Source: JAQVSH01 sp964451605
Lineage (GTDB): Bacteria; Bacteroidota; Bacteroidia; Bacteroidales; UBA4181
Reading direction: 5' to 3'
Assembly (NCBI GenBank): GCA_964451605.1
Contig: CAYVJA010000009.1
Location: 1-61,192 of the forward strand
Length of the DNA stretch: 61,192 nucleotides
In this document: positions 8,399 to 17,904 of the stretch, piece after piece
Position numbering within the stretch: the stretch's first letter is position 1
Layout: each line of letters begins with the position of its first letter
The notes under the pieces: model-generated
Database searches by the model: none
Told to the model about the DNA's origin: nothing
Seen by the model: only the letters and a program-made list of their open reading frames with translations
Program-made: the position numbers and the translations under genes

Positions 8399-9565
8399 TT
8401 ATTTGTTCTCGATGATTACAACCCGGTTCAGATAAGGTTCGGGGAAGAGGGTATCGGTTGCGCCAACAGGATTCAGGTTCAACTGAGCCTCATCAACACC
8501 GCTCTTAACCAAAACATCACGAACTGCATTTACCCGACGGGTAGCCAATTTTTTGTTGTATTCGGCAGTTCCGGTACCCTTATCGGCATAACCCGATACG
8601 GAATATTTAAGTCCGGGGTTCTGCTTAATTACATTGGCTACATTCTCGAGATTAATCTTCTCTTTGGCAGTCAGAGTGGCCTTATCGAATGGGAAGAATA
8701 CGGCAAGCGGAGCAACAATGGCAGGGCCTTTTTCTACCACAACCTGGTTCTTGCGAGCACGTTCTTTATCGAGTTCGTCCTGCAACTGTTTTGCACGACC
8801 CTGTTCGGCAGCGAGCTGATTTCTCAGACGAGCCAAATCTTCTTCACTGACGGTGCTCTTAGGAGCGGTCAACTCGGCAGCATTCTGGAATTTTGGGTTT
8901 TTGAATTTGTAAGTGATGCCTACGGTAACAGAGGGAATGCCTTCGAATTTGCTGTCGTCTTCAAATCCGTCGAACCCCTGATCGACCAAAGGCATCTTGG
9001 CTTCTACATTAAAAGCAATTTTCTCATTTACCTTAAAACGGTTTATAATACCTATCACACCGGTAGCTGTAAGATTATCCACGCCTTCACCAACCTGCGA
9101 AATGGCACCAAAACCTACATAAGGAATGGCCTCATATACACGGTCAGTTTTGTATCCGCCAAAGAAGTTCGATGCATTCAACATCAAATCACCATGCAGC
9201 CCGGCAAAGTTCCACTTCTGTTCGTTTAATCCGGTTGCCGTGGCTCCGTCTTCCAGAAATATCCCGCTCTCCAAACCTACAGCTGCAGCTTTCGCCTGCC
9301 ATCCGAAAGCCTGCGCACGCAGACCCAGTGAAGGAACAATCCACTTACCAACAGAAAGTTCCAGCGCAGGCGAAACCCGGTCGAAGAAATCGGCTTTACT
9401 ATCATCCTCCCCGACATAGACCTGTCCGCCGATTCCGAGAGATACTTCCCAATTATCCCAAAGGCCATTGGTAACATACCGTTCCGAACCAGCTTTGCGC
9501 TCTTCCTGAGCCATCAATCCGGCACTAACCGAAAGAACTAAAAACAACAAATAGATTTTTTTCAT
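8399..9565 (-). CDS. OmpA-family outer-membrane protein
   Basis: A 388-residue protein with a signal peptide (MKKIYLLFLVLSVSAGLMAQ). An N-terminal eight-stranded-type beta-barrel region (about 35-225) is followed by a coiled-coil-like linker (LARLRNQLAAEQGRAKQLQDELDKERARK, about 245-275) and a C-terminal OmpA domain (about 285-388) with FFPFDKATLTAKEKINLENVA and YADKGTGTAEYNKKLATRRVNAV, the peptidoglycan-anchoring fold. It probably ties the outer membrane to the cell wall. It has its own promoter region and terminator, so it is probably monocistronic and well expressed. Confidence 0.93.
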   Translation of the reverse strand: MKKIYLLFLVLSVSAGLMAQEERKAGSERYVTNGLWDNWEVSLGIGGQVYVGEDDSKADFFDRVSPALELSVGKWIVPSLGLRAQAFGWQAKAAAVGLESGIFLEDGATATGLNEQKWNFAGLHGDLMLNASNFFGGYKTDRVYEAIPYVGFGAISQVGEGVDNLTATGVIGIINRFKVNEKIAFNVEAKMPLVDQGFDGFEDDSKFEGIPSVTVGITYKFKNPKFQNAAELTAPKSTVSEEDLARLRNQLAAEQGRAKQLQDELDKERARKNQVVVEKGPAIVAPLAVFFPFDKATLTAKEKINLENVANVIKQNPGLKYSVSGYADKGTGTAEYNKKLATRRVNAVRDVLVKSGVDEAQLNLNPVGATDTLFPEPYLNRVVIIENK

Positions 9566-9642
9566 AATGAATGGATTAAGTTAAAAAATATCTGTGTGAC
9601 TTCTGCAATACCGGTTTGTACTACCCGGCCGGAAAAACAGTA

Positions 9643-9675
9643 CAAATATAGGTGTTAAATAATACAAAGAACAAA
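9643..9675 (-). promoter_or_regulatory. ompA promoter
   Basis: On the minus strand TTTG (9672-9675), 21-bp spacer, TATATTTG (9643-9650): both elements are exact Bacteroidota consensus. It lies 78 bp upstream of the ompA ATG. A second -7-like TAACTTTG on the same strand (9754-9761) may be a distal promoter. Confidence 0.65.
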
Positions 9676-9957
9676 AAACTCCAACGAAATACCGAACACC
9701 GAAGATTTTCGATTAACAAAGTCATTAAGATGCTCTACGTTCACTACATATAACAAAGTTACAATAAAATTGTTAAAAATGTTCCGATAAAACTTACTCT
9801 TTTTTGAATAATTTCTCCAACCCACGCTTACCTCACAGAGATTTGCATTTCGTATCTACATGAAACTAAATTTTGCTACCCGCTTCTACTATTATCACAT
9901 CGTTAATTCATTACAAATAATATTTAAACTGCTGATTTTGGGGAAAATCAGCCACAT
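9676..9957. other. AT-rich intergenic region between divergent genes
   Basis: The 463-bp space 9566-10028 separates ompA from the Gfo/Idh/MocA gene. Apart from the promoters listed separately, this AT-rich middle part shows no convincing ORF, hairpin or repeat. It may hold binding sites or a small RNA, but nothing specific can be supported. Confidence 0.6.
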
Positions 9958-9993
9958 TTTGCGAAGGGTTCCCCGATTTTTTCGTTAAATTTG
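9958..9993 (+). promoter_or_regulatory. Candidate promoter of the Gfo/Idh/MocA-DUF1080 operon
   Basis: TTTG (9958-9961) and TAAATTTG (9986-9993) resemble the consensus, but the 24-bp spacer is long. The -7 element is 35 bp before the ATG at 10029. Confidence 0.4.
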
Positions 9994-10028
9994 CTTTTCG
10001 AACCTTATTAACATAATCCATCGTTCTT

Positions 10029-11297
10029 ATGAGTAATAACCTGAACAGCCGGCGCGAATTTCTAAAAAAATCGGCGGCAGCACTGGCGGCACTGACCATT
10101 GTGCCCCGGCACGTTTTGGGTGCGGGATATATTGCGCCCAGCGATCAACTGACAAAAGGCATCATTGGTGTAGGAGGTATGGGCCGCGGCCACGTTGGCT
10201 ATGCCGGTACCCGATTGGTTGCCATTTGTGATGTCGACAAGAAACATATTGAGTTGGGCCTGCAAGCGGCTAAAGAGAAGGTGGCAACCTATACCGATTT
10301 CCGGGATCTGATCCGTGATGTAAATGTCGACATTGTACACATTGCCACTCCCCCTCATTGGCACGGCATTATGTCGGTAGAGGCTGCAAAAGCCGGCAAA
10401 GACATATGGTGCGAAAAGCCCATGACCCGAACCATTGGCGAAGGCAAAAGAGTGATGGAGGCGGTTAACCATTACGGACGAATCTTCCGACTTAACACAT
10501 GGTTCCGTTTCTCCGATAATTTCTACGGAATGGGTACCACGGTAAAACCGATTAAAAAACTGGTCGACAGCGGTATTTTGGGATGGCCCCTGAAGGTAAC
10601 CATTAGTGCCCATACCGGTTTTAACTGGAAATTCTACTGGGTTGGAAAAGAGTATCTCGAGAAACAACCCGTTCCATCCGAACTCGATTACGATATGTGG
10701 TTGGGGCCGGCTCCGGAAAAACCTTACAATATCCATCGAACCCACCAGACTTTCCGGGGCTATTGGGACTACGACGGCGGAGGATTGGGCGATATGGGAC
10801 AGCACTACATAGACCCGGTTCAATATCTCCTCGGAAAAGATCATACCAGCCCTGTTTCGGTGGAGGTTGATGCTCCCCAGCAACACGATGATGCCGTGGG
10901 AACCTGGCGAAAGATTGAGTATACCTACGACGACGGATGTAAGATAGTTCTGTATGGCGAGGAGTACGGGAGTCCTGACGATGCCTATATTGAGGGCCCA
11001 AAAGGAAAGCTTTACCGTGATTTCCGCTGCAATGTACCCGGCTGGGAGAAGGTTCTGGCACAGACACCTGATCCGAAACCCCAGGTAACCGACTTCCTGG
11101 AGGCAGTGAAAACCCGCCAGAAGTTTGCTTTGAACGAGATGAATGGATTCCGTTCGGCAACCATTGTTAATATGGGTACTGTTGCACTTCGTCTTAACCG
11201 CAGTCTGAAGTTCGACCCGGTCAAGCTGGAGTTTATAGGCGATGATGCGGCCAATCGCCTCATTAACCAACCCATGCGGGCTCCCTGGACCATCTAA
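10029..11297 (+). CDS. Gfo/Idh/MocA-family oxidoreductase with Tat-type signal
   Basis: A 422-residue NAD(P)-dependent sugar oxidoreductase-family protein. The N terminus has a twin-arginine motif (SRREFLKKSA) and a hydrophobic stretch, so it is probably exported folded with its cofactor. The Rossmann motif GVGGMGRGH (about 46-54), VAICDVD, the EKP motif (WCEKPM, about 137-142) and DMGQHYIDP in the C-terminal domain are intact. Gene order, 35 bp ahead of a DUF1080 protein, fits the 3-keto-glycoside route in which a Gfo/Idh/MocA enzyme oxidises the sugar C3 hydroxyl and a DUF1080 protein cleaves the bond. The substrate is unknown. Confidence 0.88.
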   Translation: MSNNLNSRREFLKKSAAALAALTIVPRHVLGAGYIAPSDQLTKGIIGVGGMGRGHVGYAGTRLVAICDVDKKHIELGLQAAKEKVATYTDFRDLIRDVNVDIVHIATPPHWHGIMSVEAAKAGKDIWCEKPMTRTIGEGKRVMEAVNHYGRIFRLNTWFRFSDNFYGMGTTVKPIKKLVDSGILGWPLKVTISAHTGFNWKFYWVGKEYLEKQPVPSELDYDMWLGPAPEKPYNIHRTHQTFRGYWDYDGGGLGDMGQHYIDPVQYLLGKDHTSPVSVEVDAPQQHDDAVGTWRKIEYTYDDGCKIVLYGEEYGSPDDAYIEGPKGKLYRDFRCNVPGWEKVLAQTPDPKPQVTDFLEAVKTRQKFALNEMNGFRSATIVNMGTVALRLNRSLKFDPVKLEFIGDDAANRLINQPMRAPWTI

Positions 11298-11332
11298 TAT
11301 CGAATTTCTCTAAACAGACAAATTTCTATAGT

Positions 11333-14300
11333 ATGAAAAAAATCATATTCCTTCTCTTTTTGGCATTTTCTATTGCCGGAACGGGACTGGCTCAGACCGA
11401 CAGCCAACGTACGGTAAAGACCAAGGTAATCGATGCCATGGCCAAGTTGCCGGCTCAAAACGAAGCGACACTGAATACCGTGATGGAAGAGCTTTTTCAG
11501 CTCACACAAACGAGTCCGGAAGCGGTAGAAACGCTTGCCACCATGATGAACCAAACCCCTGCTGCCGACCATTCGAAAGAGGTCTACGCCATTAACGGGC
11601 TCTCTTATTACTCCATGGCACCTGTCCGCACTGCCGGAAGAGCTGCGGTTGCAAAAGCCTATCTGAATGCACTGACAAAGGTGGCTGATAGTGAGGTAAA
11701 AAAATTCTTTATCCGTCAGCTGCAAATTGTTGGGAAAGAGGAGGCTGTTGCTCCGCTGGCTGCTCTGCTTAAAGAGGAGACCTATTGTGCTTCAGCTGCC
11801 CGGGCATTGGCCACCATTGCTTCCGAATCCGCTTCGTCGACAGCCAGAGGTGCTTTAGTAGATGCGCTTCAGAGTGCCCCCGACAAAAAATCGGTTATTC
11901 AGGCCATTGGCGATGCAGGCATCAAAGAGGCAGAATCTGCCTTACTGAAACTGAATCCGGGCAGCGATGCCGATCTGAATAAGGTGAAACTCTATGCGCT
12001 CTCAAAAATCGGTTCGGCTGCATCTATGAAGTTGCTTGCTTCGGCAGCTGCCAAAACAGGGTTCACTATCGAAAACAGCGGTTCCACTGAGTCGTATATC
12101 AACTATCTTTCGGCGCTTGCTTCGAAAGGCGATACCAAAAATGCAGCTAAAGGGGCATTAGCCCTCTTCAAAAATGCCGAATCTAAAAAACAGGTTCATA
12201 CCCAGATCGCCGCTTTGCGTCTCTTGTCGGGCTTACAACAAAAATCTGTACTTCCCCTTGCCCTCGGTGCGTTAAACAGCAGTGACGCCTCGCTTCGCAA
12301 TGCTGCTATTCGGGCTGCCGATGCACTTCCCAATGGTGCGGCAATGCCTGCTCTGCTTGCCCGTTTTAAAAAAGCCGATCCTGCCCTTCAATCTGATTTG
12401 ATCTACTTCTTTGCCGACAAAAAGGAGCCTGAAGCCATGACAATTATCAACGGACTGGCATCAAGCCCCAATGCAGGTGTACGTGCTGCCGCCATCAGTG
12501 TATTGTCTGCTCAGGGCGGGCCTTCCGCACTTCCTACGCTGATCAAAGCGCTCAACAGCCAAGAGAGTGCCGATGTAGAAGCGGCCAAAACTGCACTTCT
12601 CAGCTATAAAGGCGATATCACCTCAGCGCTTGCCTCTGCGTTCGATTCGTCGTCCGAGACAGCTCAGGTAGCCATTCTGGATATGGCAGCCCAGAAGAGA
12701 CCTGAAGGATACACCAATCAGCTCCTTGGTTTGATAAAGACCGGTACCGGTCCTGTACAGGCTGCTGCACTGAAAGCCCTTCCCGCGGTTACCTCCCCTT
12801 CCGACTGGAATCTTGTAGCTGAATTTCTTGAATCGACATCAGGAGCAGGTGTCACTTCTGCGCAGGCTGCTGTGCTTTCTGCCCTGGCCGGAAAACCGAA
12901 AGCCGAGCAAGCTAAAACTGTTCTCTCCAGAATTGCCTCATTGAACGAAAGCAAGAAAAACCTCTACCTGGGTGTGCTTGCCCAAATTGGCGATCCTTCC
13001 GCACTCCCCATTCTGATTAATACCTTTAACCAGGGAGCCGGTGAGTCGAAAAAGAGTGCTTTCGATGCGCTTACACGCTGGAACGGCCCCGAAGCCGCTC
13101 TGGAAATTCTGAATATTTGTGCAGCCAATCCCAATTCCGAATTCTATACTGCCGGTATGAACGGCGTAATTGAACAAATCTCAGGAGCAGCCCTTTCGCC
13201 CGAGAACAAAGTGCTTCTGGCTACTAAGGCGTTGGGAATTGCTAAAACCGATGCGCAGAAAAACCGCCTTCTCACCATTGCAGGCAACACCAAAACGGTA
13301 CAAGGCCTTTTGCTGGCCATGAAATATATCAACGAACCGTCTCTGCAACAGGCAGCTGTAAGGGCCGTAATGAACAATGCCCTTGCCAATCCCTCTTTCA
13401 ATGGTCCTGAAGTGACTGCAGCCCTCAACAAAACCCTCGAGGTACTGCAGGGTGCCGACAGCCAATACGAAAAAGAGGCTATCCGCAAACATTTAGCCGA
13501 TGGACCGAAAGAGGGTGGGTTTGTTTCGCTCTTTAACGGAAAAGATCTGACGGGTTGGAAAGGTTTGGTAGCCAATCCTATTGCCCGCAGCAAGATGACT
13601 CCGCAACAGCTTGCAGAGGCACAGAAAAAAGCCGACGAAGTGATGCGCAACGGTTGGGAAGTGGTTGACGGAATGTTGGTATTTAAGGGTAAAGGCGATA
13701 ACCTCTGTACAGAAAAGTTGTATGGCGATTTCGAGCTCTATGTCGACTGGATGCTATACCCCGATACCAACGAAGCGGATGCCGGTATCTATCTGCGTGG
13801 CACGCCTCAGGTTCAGATTTGGGATACCGCCCGCGTGAATGTGGGTGCTCAGGTGGGCTCCGGCGGCCTTTACAACAACCAGAAAAATCCTTCGAAACCC
13901 ACAGTGGTTGCCGATAACAAACTGGGCGAATGGAACACTTTCTACATCAAGATGGAGGGCGAAAGAGTAACGGTGTTTCTTAATGGCGTGAAAGTAGTAG
14001 ACAATGTGATTCTGGAGAACTACTGGAATCGCGAAATGCCCATCTTCCCGAAAGAGCAGATCGAGTTGCAGGCACATGGAACCCGTGTAGCCTACCGCAA
14101 CATTTGGGTTCGCGAAATTCCCCGTCCCGAACCTTTCGAACTCTCTGCCGAGGAGAAAGCCGAGGGATACAAAATTCTGTTCGATGGTACCAACCTGTTT
14201 GAATGGACCGGCAACACAACCGACTATGTGGTAGAAAAGGGAACCATCTCGCTCTACCCCGGTAACGGTGGCGGAGGCAATCTGTACACCAAAAAGGAGT

Positions 14301-14737
14301 ACAAAGACTTTATCTTCCGTTTTGAGTTCCAGCTTACTCCGGGAGCCAATAACGGTTTGGGAATCCGGAGCCCGCTGACCGGCGATGCGGCTTATGTAGG
14401 TATGGAGTTGCAGATTCTCGACAACGAAGATCCCATCTATAAAAACCTGGAAATCTACCAGTACCACGGATCGGTTTATGGCGTAATCCCGGCCAAAAGA
14501 GGTTATCTGAAACCGGTAGGCGAATGGAACCAACAAGAGGTCTACGTAAAAGGAAACCATATCAAGGTTACCCTGAACGGAACGGTCATTCTGGATGGCG
14601 ACATTGCCGAAGCCAGCAAGAACGGTACCCTCGACAAACGCGACCATCCCGGACTGAAGAACGAGACGGGACACATTGCCTTCCTCGGTCACGGAAATGA
14701 GCTGAAATTCAAAAATATCCGCGTCAAGGAGTTGTAA
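11333..14737 (+). CDS. Secreted HEAT-repeat protein with two C-terminal DUF1080 (3-keto-disaccharide hydrolase) domains
   Basis: A 1134-residue protein with signal peptide MKKIIFLLFLAFSIAGTGLAQ. Residues about 30-720 are Ala/Leu-rich helical HEAT-like repeats (PLAAL, VRAAAISVLSAQG, NAAIRAADALPNG). Two lectin-like DUF1080 (PF06439) domains follow: about 727-930, opening FVSLFNGKDLTGWKG, and about 945-1134, opening KILFDGTNLFEWTG; both end with the usual NIxVRE/K strand. PF06439 includes 3-keto-disaccharide hydrolases; the HEAT section probably binds a partner or glycan. It lies 35 bp after the Tat-exported oxidoreductase and ends at a strong terminator, so the two genes probably form one operon. 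Confidence 0.87.
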   Translation: MKKIIFLLFLAFSIAGTGLAQTDSQRTVKTKVIDAMAKLPAQNEATLNTVMEELFQLTQTSPEAVETLATMMNQTPAADHSKEVYAINGLSYYSMAPVRTAGRAAVAKAYLNALTKVADSEVKKFFIRQLQIVGKEEAVAPLAALLKEETYCASAARALATIASESASSTARGALVDALQSAPDKKSVIQAIGDAGIKEAESALLKLNPGSDADLNKVKLYALSKIGSAASMKLLASAAAKTGFTIENSGSTESYINYLSALASKGDTKNAAKGALALFKNAESKKQVHTQIAALRLLSGLQQKSVLPLALGALNSSDASLRNAAIRAADALPNGAAMPALLARFKKADPALQSDLIYFFADKKEPEAMTIINGLASSPNAGVRAAAISVLSAQGGPSALPTLIKALNSQESADVEAAKTALLSYKGDITSALASAFDSSSETAQVAILDMAAQKRPEGYTNQLLGLIKTGTGPVQAAALKALPAVTSPSDWNLVAEFLESTSGAGVTSAQAAVLSALAGKPKAEQAKTVLSRIASLNESKKNLYLGVLAQIGDPSALPILINTFNQGAGESKKSAFDALTRWNGPEAALEILNICAANPNSEFYTAGMNGVIEQISGAALSPENKVLLATKALGIAKTDAQKNRLLTIAGNTKTVQGLLLAMKYINEPSLQQAAVRAVMNNALANPSFNGPEVTAALNKTLEVLQGADSQYEKEAIRKHLADGPKEGGFVSLFNGKDLTGWKGLVANPIARSKMTPQQLAEAQKKADEVMRNGWEVVDGMLVFKGKGDNLCTEKLYGDFELYVDWMLYPDTNEADAGIYLRGTPQVQIWDTARVNVGAQVGSGGLYNNQKNPSKPTVVADNKLGEWNTFYIKMEGERVTVFLNGVKVVDNVILENYWNREMPIFPKEQIELQAHGTRVAYRNIWVREIPRPEPFELSAEEKAEGYKILFDGTNLFEWTGNTTDYVVEKGTISLYPGNGGGGNLYTKKEYKDFIFRFEFQLTPGANNGLGIRSPLTGDAAYVGMELQILDNEDPIYKNLEIYQYHGSVYGVIPAKRGYLKPVGEWNQQEVYVKGNHIKVTLNGTVILDGDIAEASKNGTLDKRDHPGLKNETGHIAFLGHGNELKFKNIRVKEL

Positions 14738-14766
14738 CCGGCCATTGCACGGCCTCTGTAAAAAGA

Positions 14767-14814
14767 GTTGGGGTCCGAAACGGTATCATACCGTTCGGAC
14801 CCCGACTTTTTTTA
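14767..14814 (+). terminator. Intrinsic terminator of the oxidoreductase-DUF1080 operon
   Basis: A long hairpin: AGTTGGGGTCCGA... pairs with ...CGGACCCCGACT (14767-14808), with an inner ACGGTAT/ATACCGT stem and one bulged A, followed by a T tract. It lies 30 bp after the stop codon. Confidence 0.9.
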
Positions 14815-14857
14815 AGCGTTACCGTAAAAAGGAATACGTTCCTTACGAAAGTAAGGA

Positions 14858-15142
14858 TTAACTGTTGATGCCGGCCAGATATTGATCGACCACCTCTTTT
14901 GCACGGGTGTAATCGGCAGAGGAAACCATAATATGCATCTGTTCACTACCAAAGGCAGCACCCATAGGAGAAAAGACACTCCTGAGACCGCCGAAAATAT
15001 AGGCATCGATCTCTGCGTTTTCGAGAAGGCTCTTTACCAGCCCCGTCTCCCATCCGGATCCCGAAAAGACAATGGCCGACTTTTCACCGGACAGTTCGCT
15101 TTCGGGTATCCCCTCTTCATGACTCCACTCTTGCTCTTCCAT
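14858..15142 (-). CDS. DUF2007-domain protein
   Basis: A 94-residue protein from ATG at 15142; a TTG at 15151 is the only longer option. The sequence fits the DUF2007 putative signal-transducing family: a ferredoxin-like segment (SGSGWETGLVKSLLENAEIDAYI), then GSEQMHIMVSSADYTRAKEVVDQYL. There is no signal peptide or membrane segment, so it is probably cytoplasmic. It lies 46 bp downstream of the GH53 gene on the same strand. Confidence 0.8.
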   Translation of the reverse strand: MEEQEWSHEEGIPESELSGEKSAIVFSGSGWETGLVKSLLENAEIDAYIFGGLRSVFSPMGAAFGSEQMHIMVSSADYTRAKEVVDQYLAGINS

Positions 15143-15170
15143 GACGGCCAATCGTTTTAAAGTGCGTATT

Positions 15171-15185
15171 GCAGGACACTCCTGC
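15171..15185. repeat. Short inverted repeat after the GH53 gene
   Basis: GCAGGA-CAC-TCCTGC, 6-bp arms, 4 bp past the GH53 stop. No T tract follows on either strand, so it may attenuate rather than terminate. Confidence 0.4.
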
Positions 15186-15188
15186 CGG

Positions 15189-16613
15189 TTACTTGAGGTA
15201 CATTCGATGTAAATCGCTATACGATTTCAAAAAATCGGTGGTTTCTCCACTTCTCATGTTGAAAAAGCGACTCAACAACTCCCAGGAAAAATGGCCCTGC
15301 CCTCTCCCATTTGGAAGCGTAAAGAGGATTTCACTCAGTTCGTTGGCATAGGTGGCATATTCCACCACATTGACATCCTTCTGATAACGCTCCGACAAAA
15401 AGAGTGCGTTGGCGGCCAGATCATCGAGCGTACCATGATACTGCGGATAGAAAGAGAGGCCTATGATATCGAATTCCACCCCGCGGGCAATCATATTGTC
15501 GAACCAAAACTGCGACTCCTTCTGTTGCCCTCCCAGGGCCACATGTTCCATAGTTAAAATAGAACTGTCGGCCTCTTTTACCCCCTGCAATCCGGCAATC
15601 AACAACTCAGCCAACTGATCAGGATTCGAAATATGGCCATCGGGCCACAACATCCCGTGATTGATCTCATTGCCCACCTGAACCATTTCGGGCAGCGTAC
15701 CCTGTGCCTTAAAGGCCAGTAACACATTTCGGGTATAGATACGCAGAGTATCTTTCAGAGAGGCAAAATCGAGTGAATCCCAGGCATGGGGTTTGAACTG
15801 CTTCTGCGGATCGGCCCACGTATCGCTGTAGTGAAAATTTAACAATATTTTCATCCCGGCCTTTTTAACCCGAAGAGCCATCTCCAGCGTCTTCTCCAAA
15901 CCGCAGAATCCCTGATAGGGCGAATAGCCTCTTTCGTGCGCCGGATCTACAAAAAGACGAAGACGTATATAGTTGTGCCCGTTCTGTTGCAACAGTACCA
16001 GGGGATCTGCTTCTGAACCCTCATTCAGAAATTTCATGCCTCTTGCCTCAACCTGGGGAAGAAACGAAACATCAGCGCCAATCACTCTTTCGCTCTTTCG
16101 TGCAGGATACGACAATTGCGCGGGGGTTGGGGTACGAAGGGTAACCGTTCCGGGTATGGTGTGAATTTCGTGCGAGGCCGGCCAGAGATTTTCTGCCCTG
16201 ACCTGAAGCCTGATCTTCTCGGGACGCGTTCCCGAACGGAAAATCAACCGACACGACCCATCGGTTATAGTGCTTTTCCAGACTGTGCTGTCGCCTGTTC
16301 CGGAACGTTCGATAGCGGAACCACCGCTGCCCGGCGAAAGCAGAAGTGCATCACCCCTGACATAAAATTGCAACGGCATTTGTGCCGAAGTAATCTCACG
16401 CCCCAGACTATCTACGGCGAATACCCTGATGGGGGTTTGATCCTCCCCGTTCGCCAGCAACGTTGTGCTATAAACGGTTAACACCAACCCCACCGGCCTG
16501 CCTGAATCGACTGTGTAAACAGAAGCATACTTGTCCGGGGTATTGACTGTTCCAGGCGAAGAACAGGCCGAGAGCAGAAAAAGAAGAGCGGCAGAAAAAA
16601 GAGCTGTTTTCAT
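15189..16613 (-). CDS. GH53 endo-beta-1,4-galactanase, lipoprotein
   Basis: About 474 residues from ATG at 16613; an ATG at 16634 would add seven residues. Lipobox LLSAC predicts a surface or periplasmic lipoprotein. An Ig-like N-terminal domain (about 30-145) precedes the GH53 (beta/alpha)8 barrel (about 160-460), with GADVSFLPQVEARG, LRLFVDP, LNFHYSDTWADP, the acid/base Glu in VGNEINHG (about residue 315) and the nucleophile Glu in VVEYATY (about 418). It should cut beta-1,4-galactan side chains of type I arabinogalactan or pectin. It stands alone, without a SusCD pair, and is divergent from the next gene. Confidence 0.93.
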   Translation of the reverse strand: MKTALFSAALLFLLSACSSPGTVNTPDKYASVYTVDSGRPVGLVLTVYSTTLLANGEDQTPIRVFAVDSLGREITSAQMPLQFYVRGDALLLSPGSGGSAIERSGTGDSTVWKSTITDGSCRLIFRSGTRPEKIRLQVRAENLWPASHEIHTIPGTVTLRTPTPAQLSYPARKSERVIGADVSFLPQVEARGMKFLNEGSEADPLVLLQQNGHNYIRLRLFVDPAHERGYSPYQGFCGLEKTLEMALRVKKAGMKILLNFHYSDTWADPQKQFKPHAWDSLDFASLKDTLRIYTRNVLLAFKAQGTLPEMVQVGNEINHGMLWPDGHISNPDQLAELLIAGLQGVKEADSSILTMEHVALGGQQKESQFWFDNMIARGVEFDIIGLSFYPQYHGTLDDLAANALFLSERYQKDVNVVEYATYANELSEILFTLPNGRGQGHFSWELLSRFFNMRSGETTDFLKSYSDLHRMYLK

Positions 16614-16759
16614 AACCTGAATCTTAAGTTTCATGTAACCCCTGGAAAAGTGCAGACCGATACGGGCTTTATAGGGTAAATCTATTCTCTTTTTTCTGAA
16701 AATCCAACTTTATTGTATGGCCATTCTTTGTAACTTAGCCATAATTAATCGGTTTCGTT

Positions 16760-17817
16760 ATGCGTATCCTTCTCCTTACAGCGTTGCTGCTCTCTGCCTC
16801 CTTTCCGACTGCAGCCCAACAAAACAGCCCCAACCATTTTCCTATTGCCGTTTGGCTTCAACAAACCTCACATGCCAAAACGTATCGCGATATGGGCATC
16901 AACACCTATGTAGGGCTCTGGAACGGTCTCGATGCCCGACAGTGGGACGAGCTGGTGGCAGCCGATATGCGGCTTATGGTGGCACAAAACGATTTTGCAC
17001 TGAGCCTGGGCAATCACCCTCTGCTCTGCGCCTGGACCCTGGGCGATGAGCCTGATAACGCGCAGTGGAACGAACGCGAAAAGCGTTACGACCCCTGTAT
17101 AGAGCCGGAAAAGATTGTTGCCCAGTACAAGCAGATTAAAGAGAAAGATCCGTCACGCCCGGTCTATCTCAATCTGGGCCAGGGCGTTTCGTTTACGNNN
17201 NNNNNNNNNNNNNNNNNNNNNNNNNNNNNNNNNNNNNTAGCGACACGCTGATTAGCGGCAAGCTCTGGTATGTGGCCAAGGGGGTAGACAGCCTGCATGT
17301 GTGGTCGGATTACAATAAACCGGTCTGGTGCTGGATTGAAACCTCTAAAATTGGGAAAGACTCTCCTCGTAAACCGACCCCGGCAGAGGTCAAAACGCAG
17401 GTGTGGATGGCATTAATTCACGGTGTAAAGGGGTTTGGCTATTTCTGCCACTCCTTCCTCGATGTGCAGGACGATGCCGCCCCCCTGCACGATGCGGAGA
17501 TGCGCAAAGGGCTTACTGCCATCAATCGCGAGGTTACTTTCCTTGCACCGGCGCTGAATTCCCCTACCCTTCCCGACTATGCCTCTGTTGAGGTTACTCC
17601 GGATTCGATACCCATAGATATTATGGCCAAAGCCAATAACGGAGCACACTATCTCTTTGCAGTGGCTATGCGTCCGGGCAGTTGCGAAGCCACCTTCCGG
17701 GTTGCCTCAGGGAAAAAGGTAGAGGTAATTGGAGAGAACCGAACCCTTCAGGTGAAAAACCGCCGCTTTACCGACACCTTCGGGTCGTACGGCGTTCGCC
17801 TCTACAAAATTTTCTAA
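16760..17817 (+). CDS. Secreted TIM-barrel-like (glycosidase-like) protein, split by an assembly gap
   Basis: Signal peptide MRILLLTALLLSASFPTAAQ, then a region resembling a (beta/alpha)8 glycosidase barrel: FPIAVWLQQ, TYRDMGINTYVGLWNGL, LLCAWTLGDEPDN (a possible acid/base Glu), then after the gap LWYVAKGVDSLHVWSDY, VWMALIHGVKGFGYFCHSF and a short beta-domain. The 40 Ns at 17198-17237 break the frame; the right side reads SDTLISGKLWYVAKG continuously, so this is one gene with missing sequence, not two. The family is uncertain: a secreted glycoside-hydrolase-like protein, substrate unknown. Confidence 0.65.
17198..17237. other. Assembly gap (40 N)
   Basis: Forty Ns inside the TIM-barrel gene. 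The reading frame differs on the two sides, so the true missing length is not 40, or a frameshift lies there. Confidence 0.99.
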
Positions 17818-17904
17818 AATTTGCTGTCGGGGCGTTACCAAAGTTTCTGAAAGGGTGTCTATAGGGTATACTAATTTCTTATACATCACCTAAACTTTAT
17901 CGTC

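Noticed and set aside
10062..11270. 402-residue minus-strand ORF over the Gfo/Idh/MocA gene
   Set aside because: It mirrors an intact enzyme gene; no recognisable domain and an unlikely composition.
13754..14692. 312-residue minus-strand ORF
   Set aside because: Antisense to the DUF1080 domains of the HEAT protein.
16635..16759. Promoter in the GH53/TIM-barrel divergent region
   Set aside because: Only TAGATTTA-like weak matches; not convincing enough to list.
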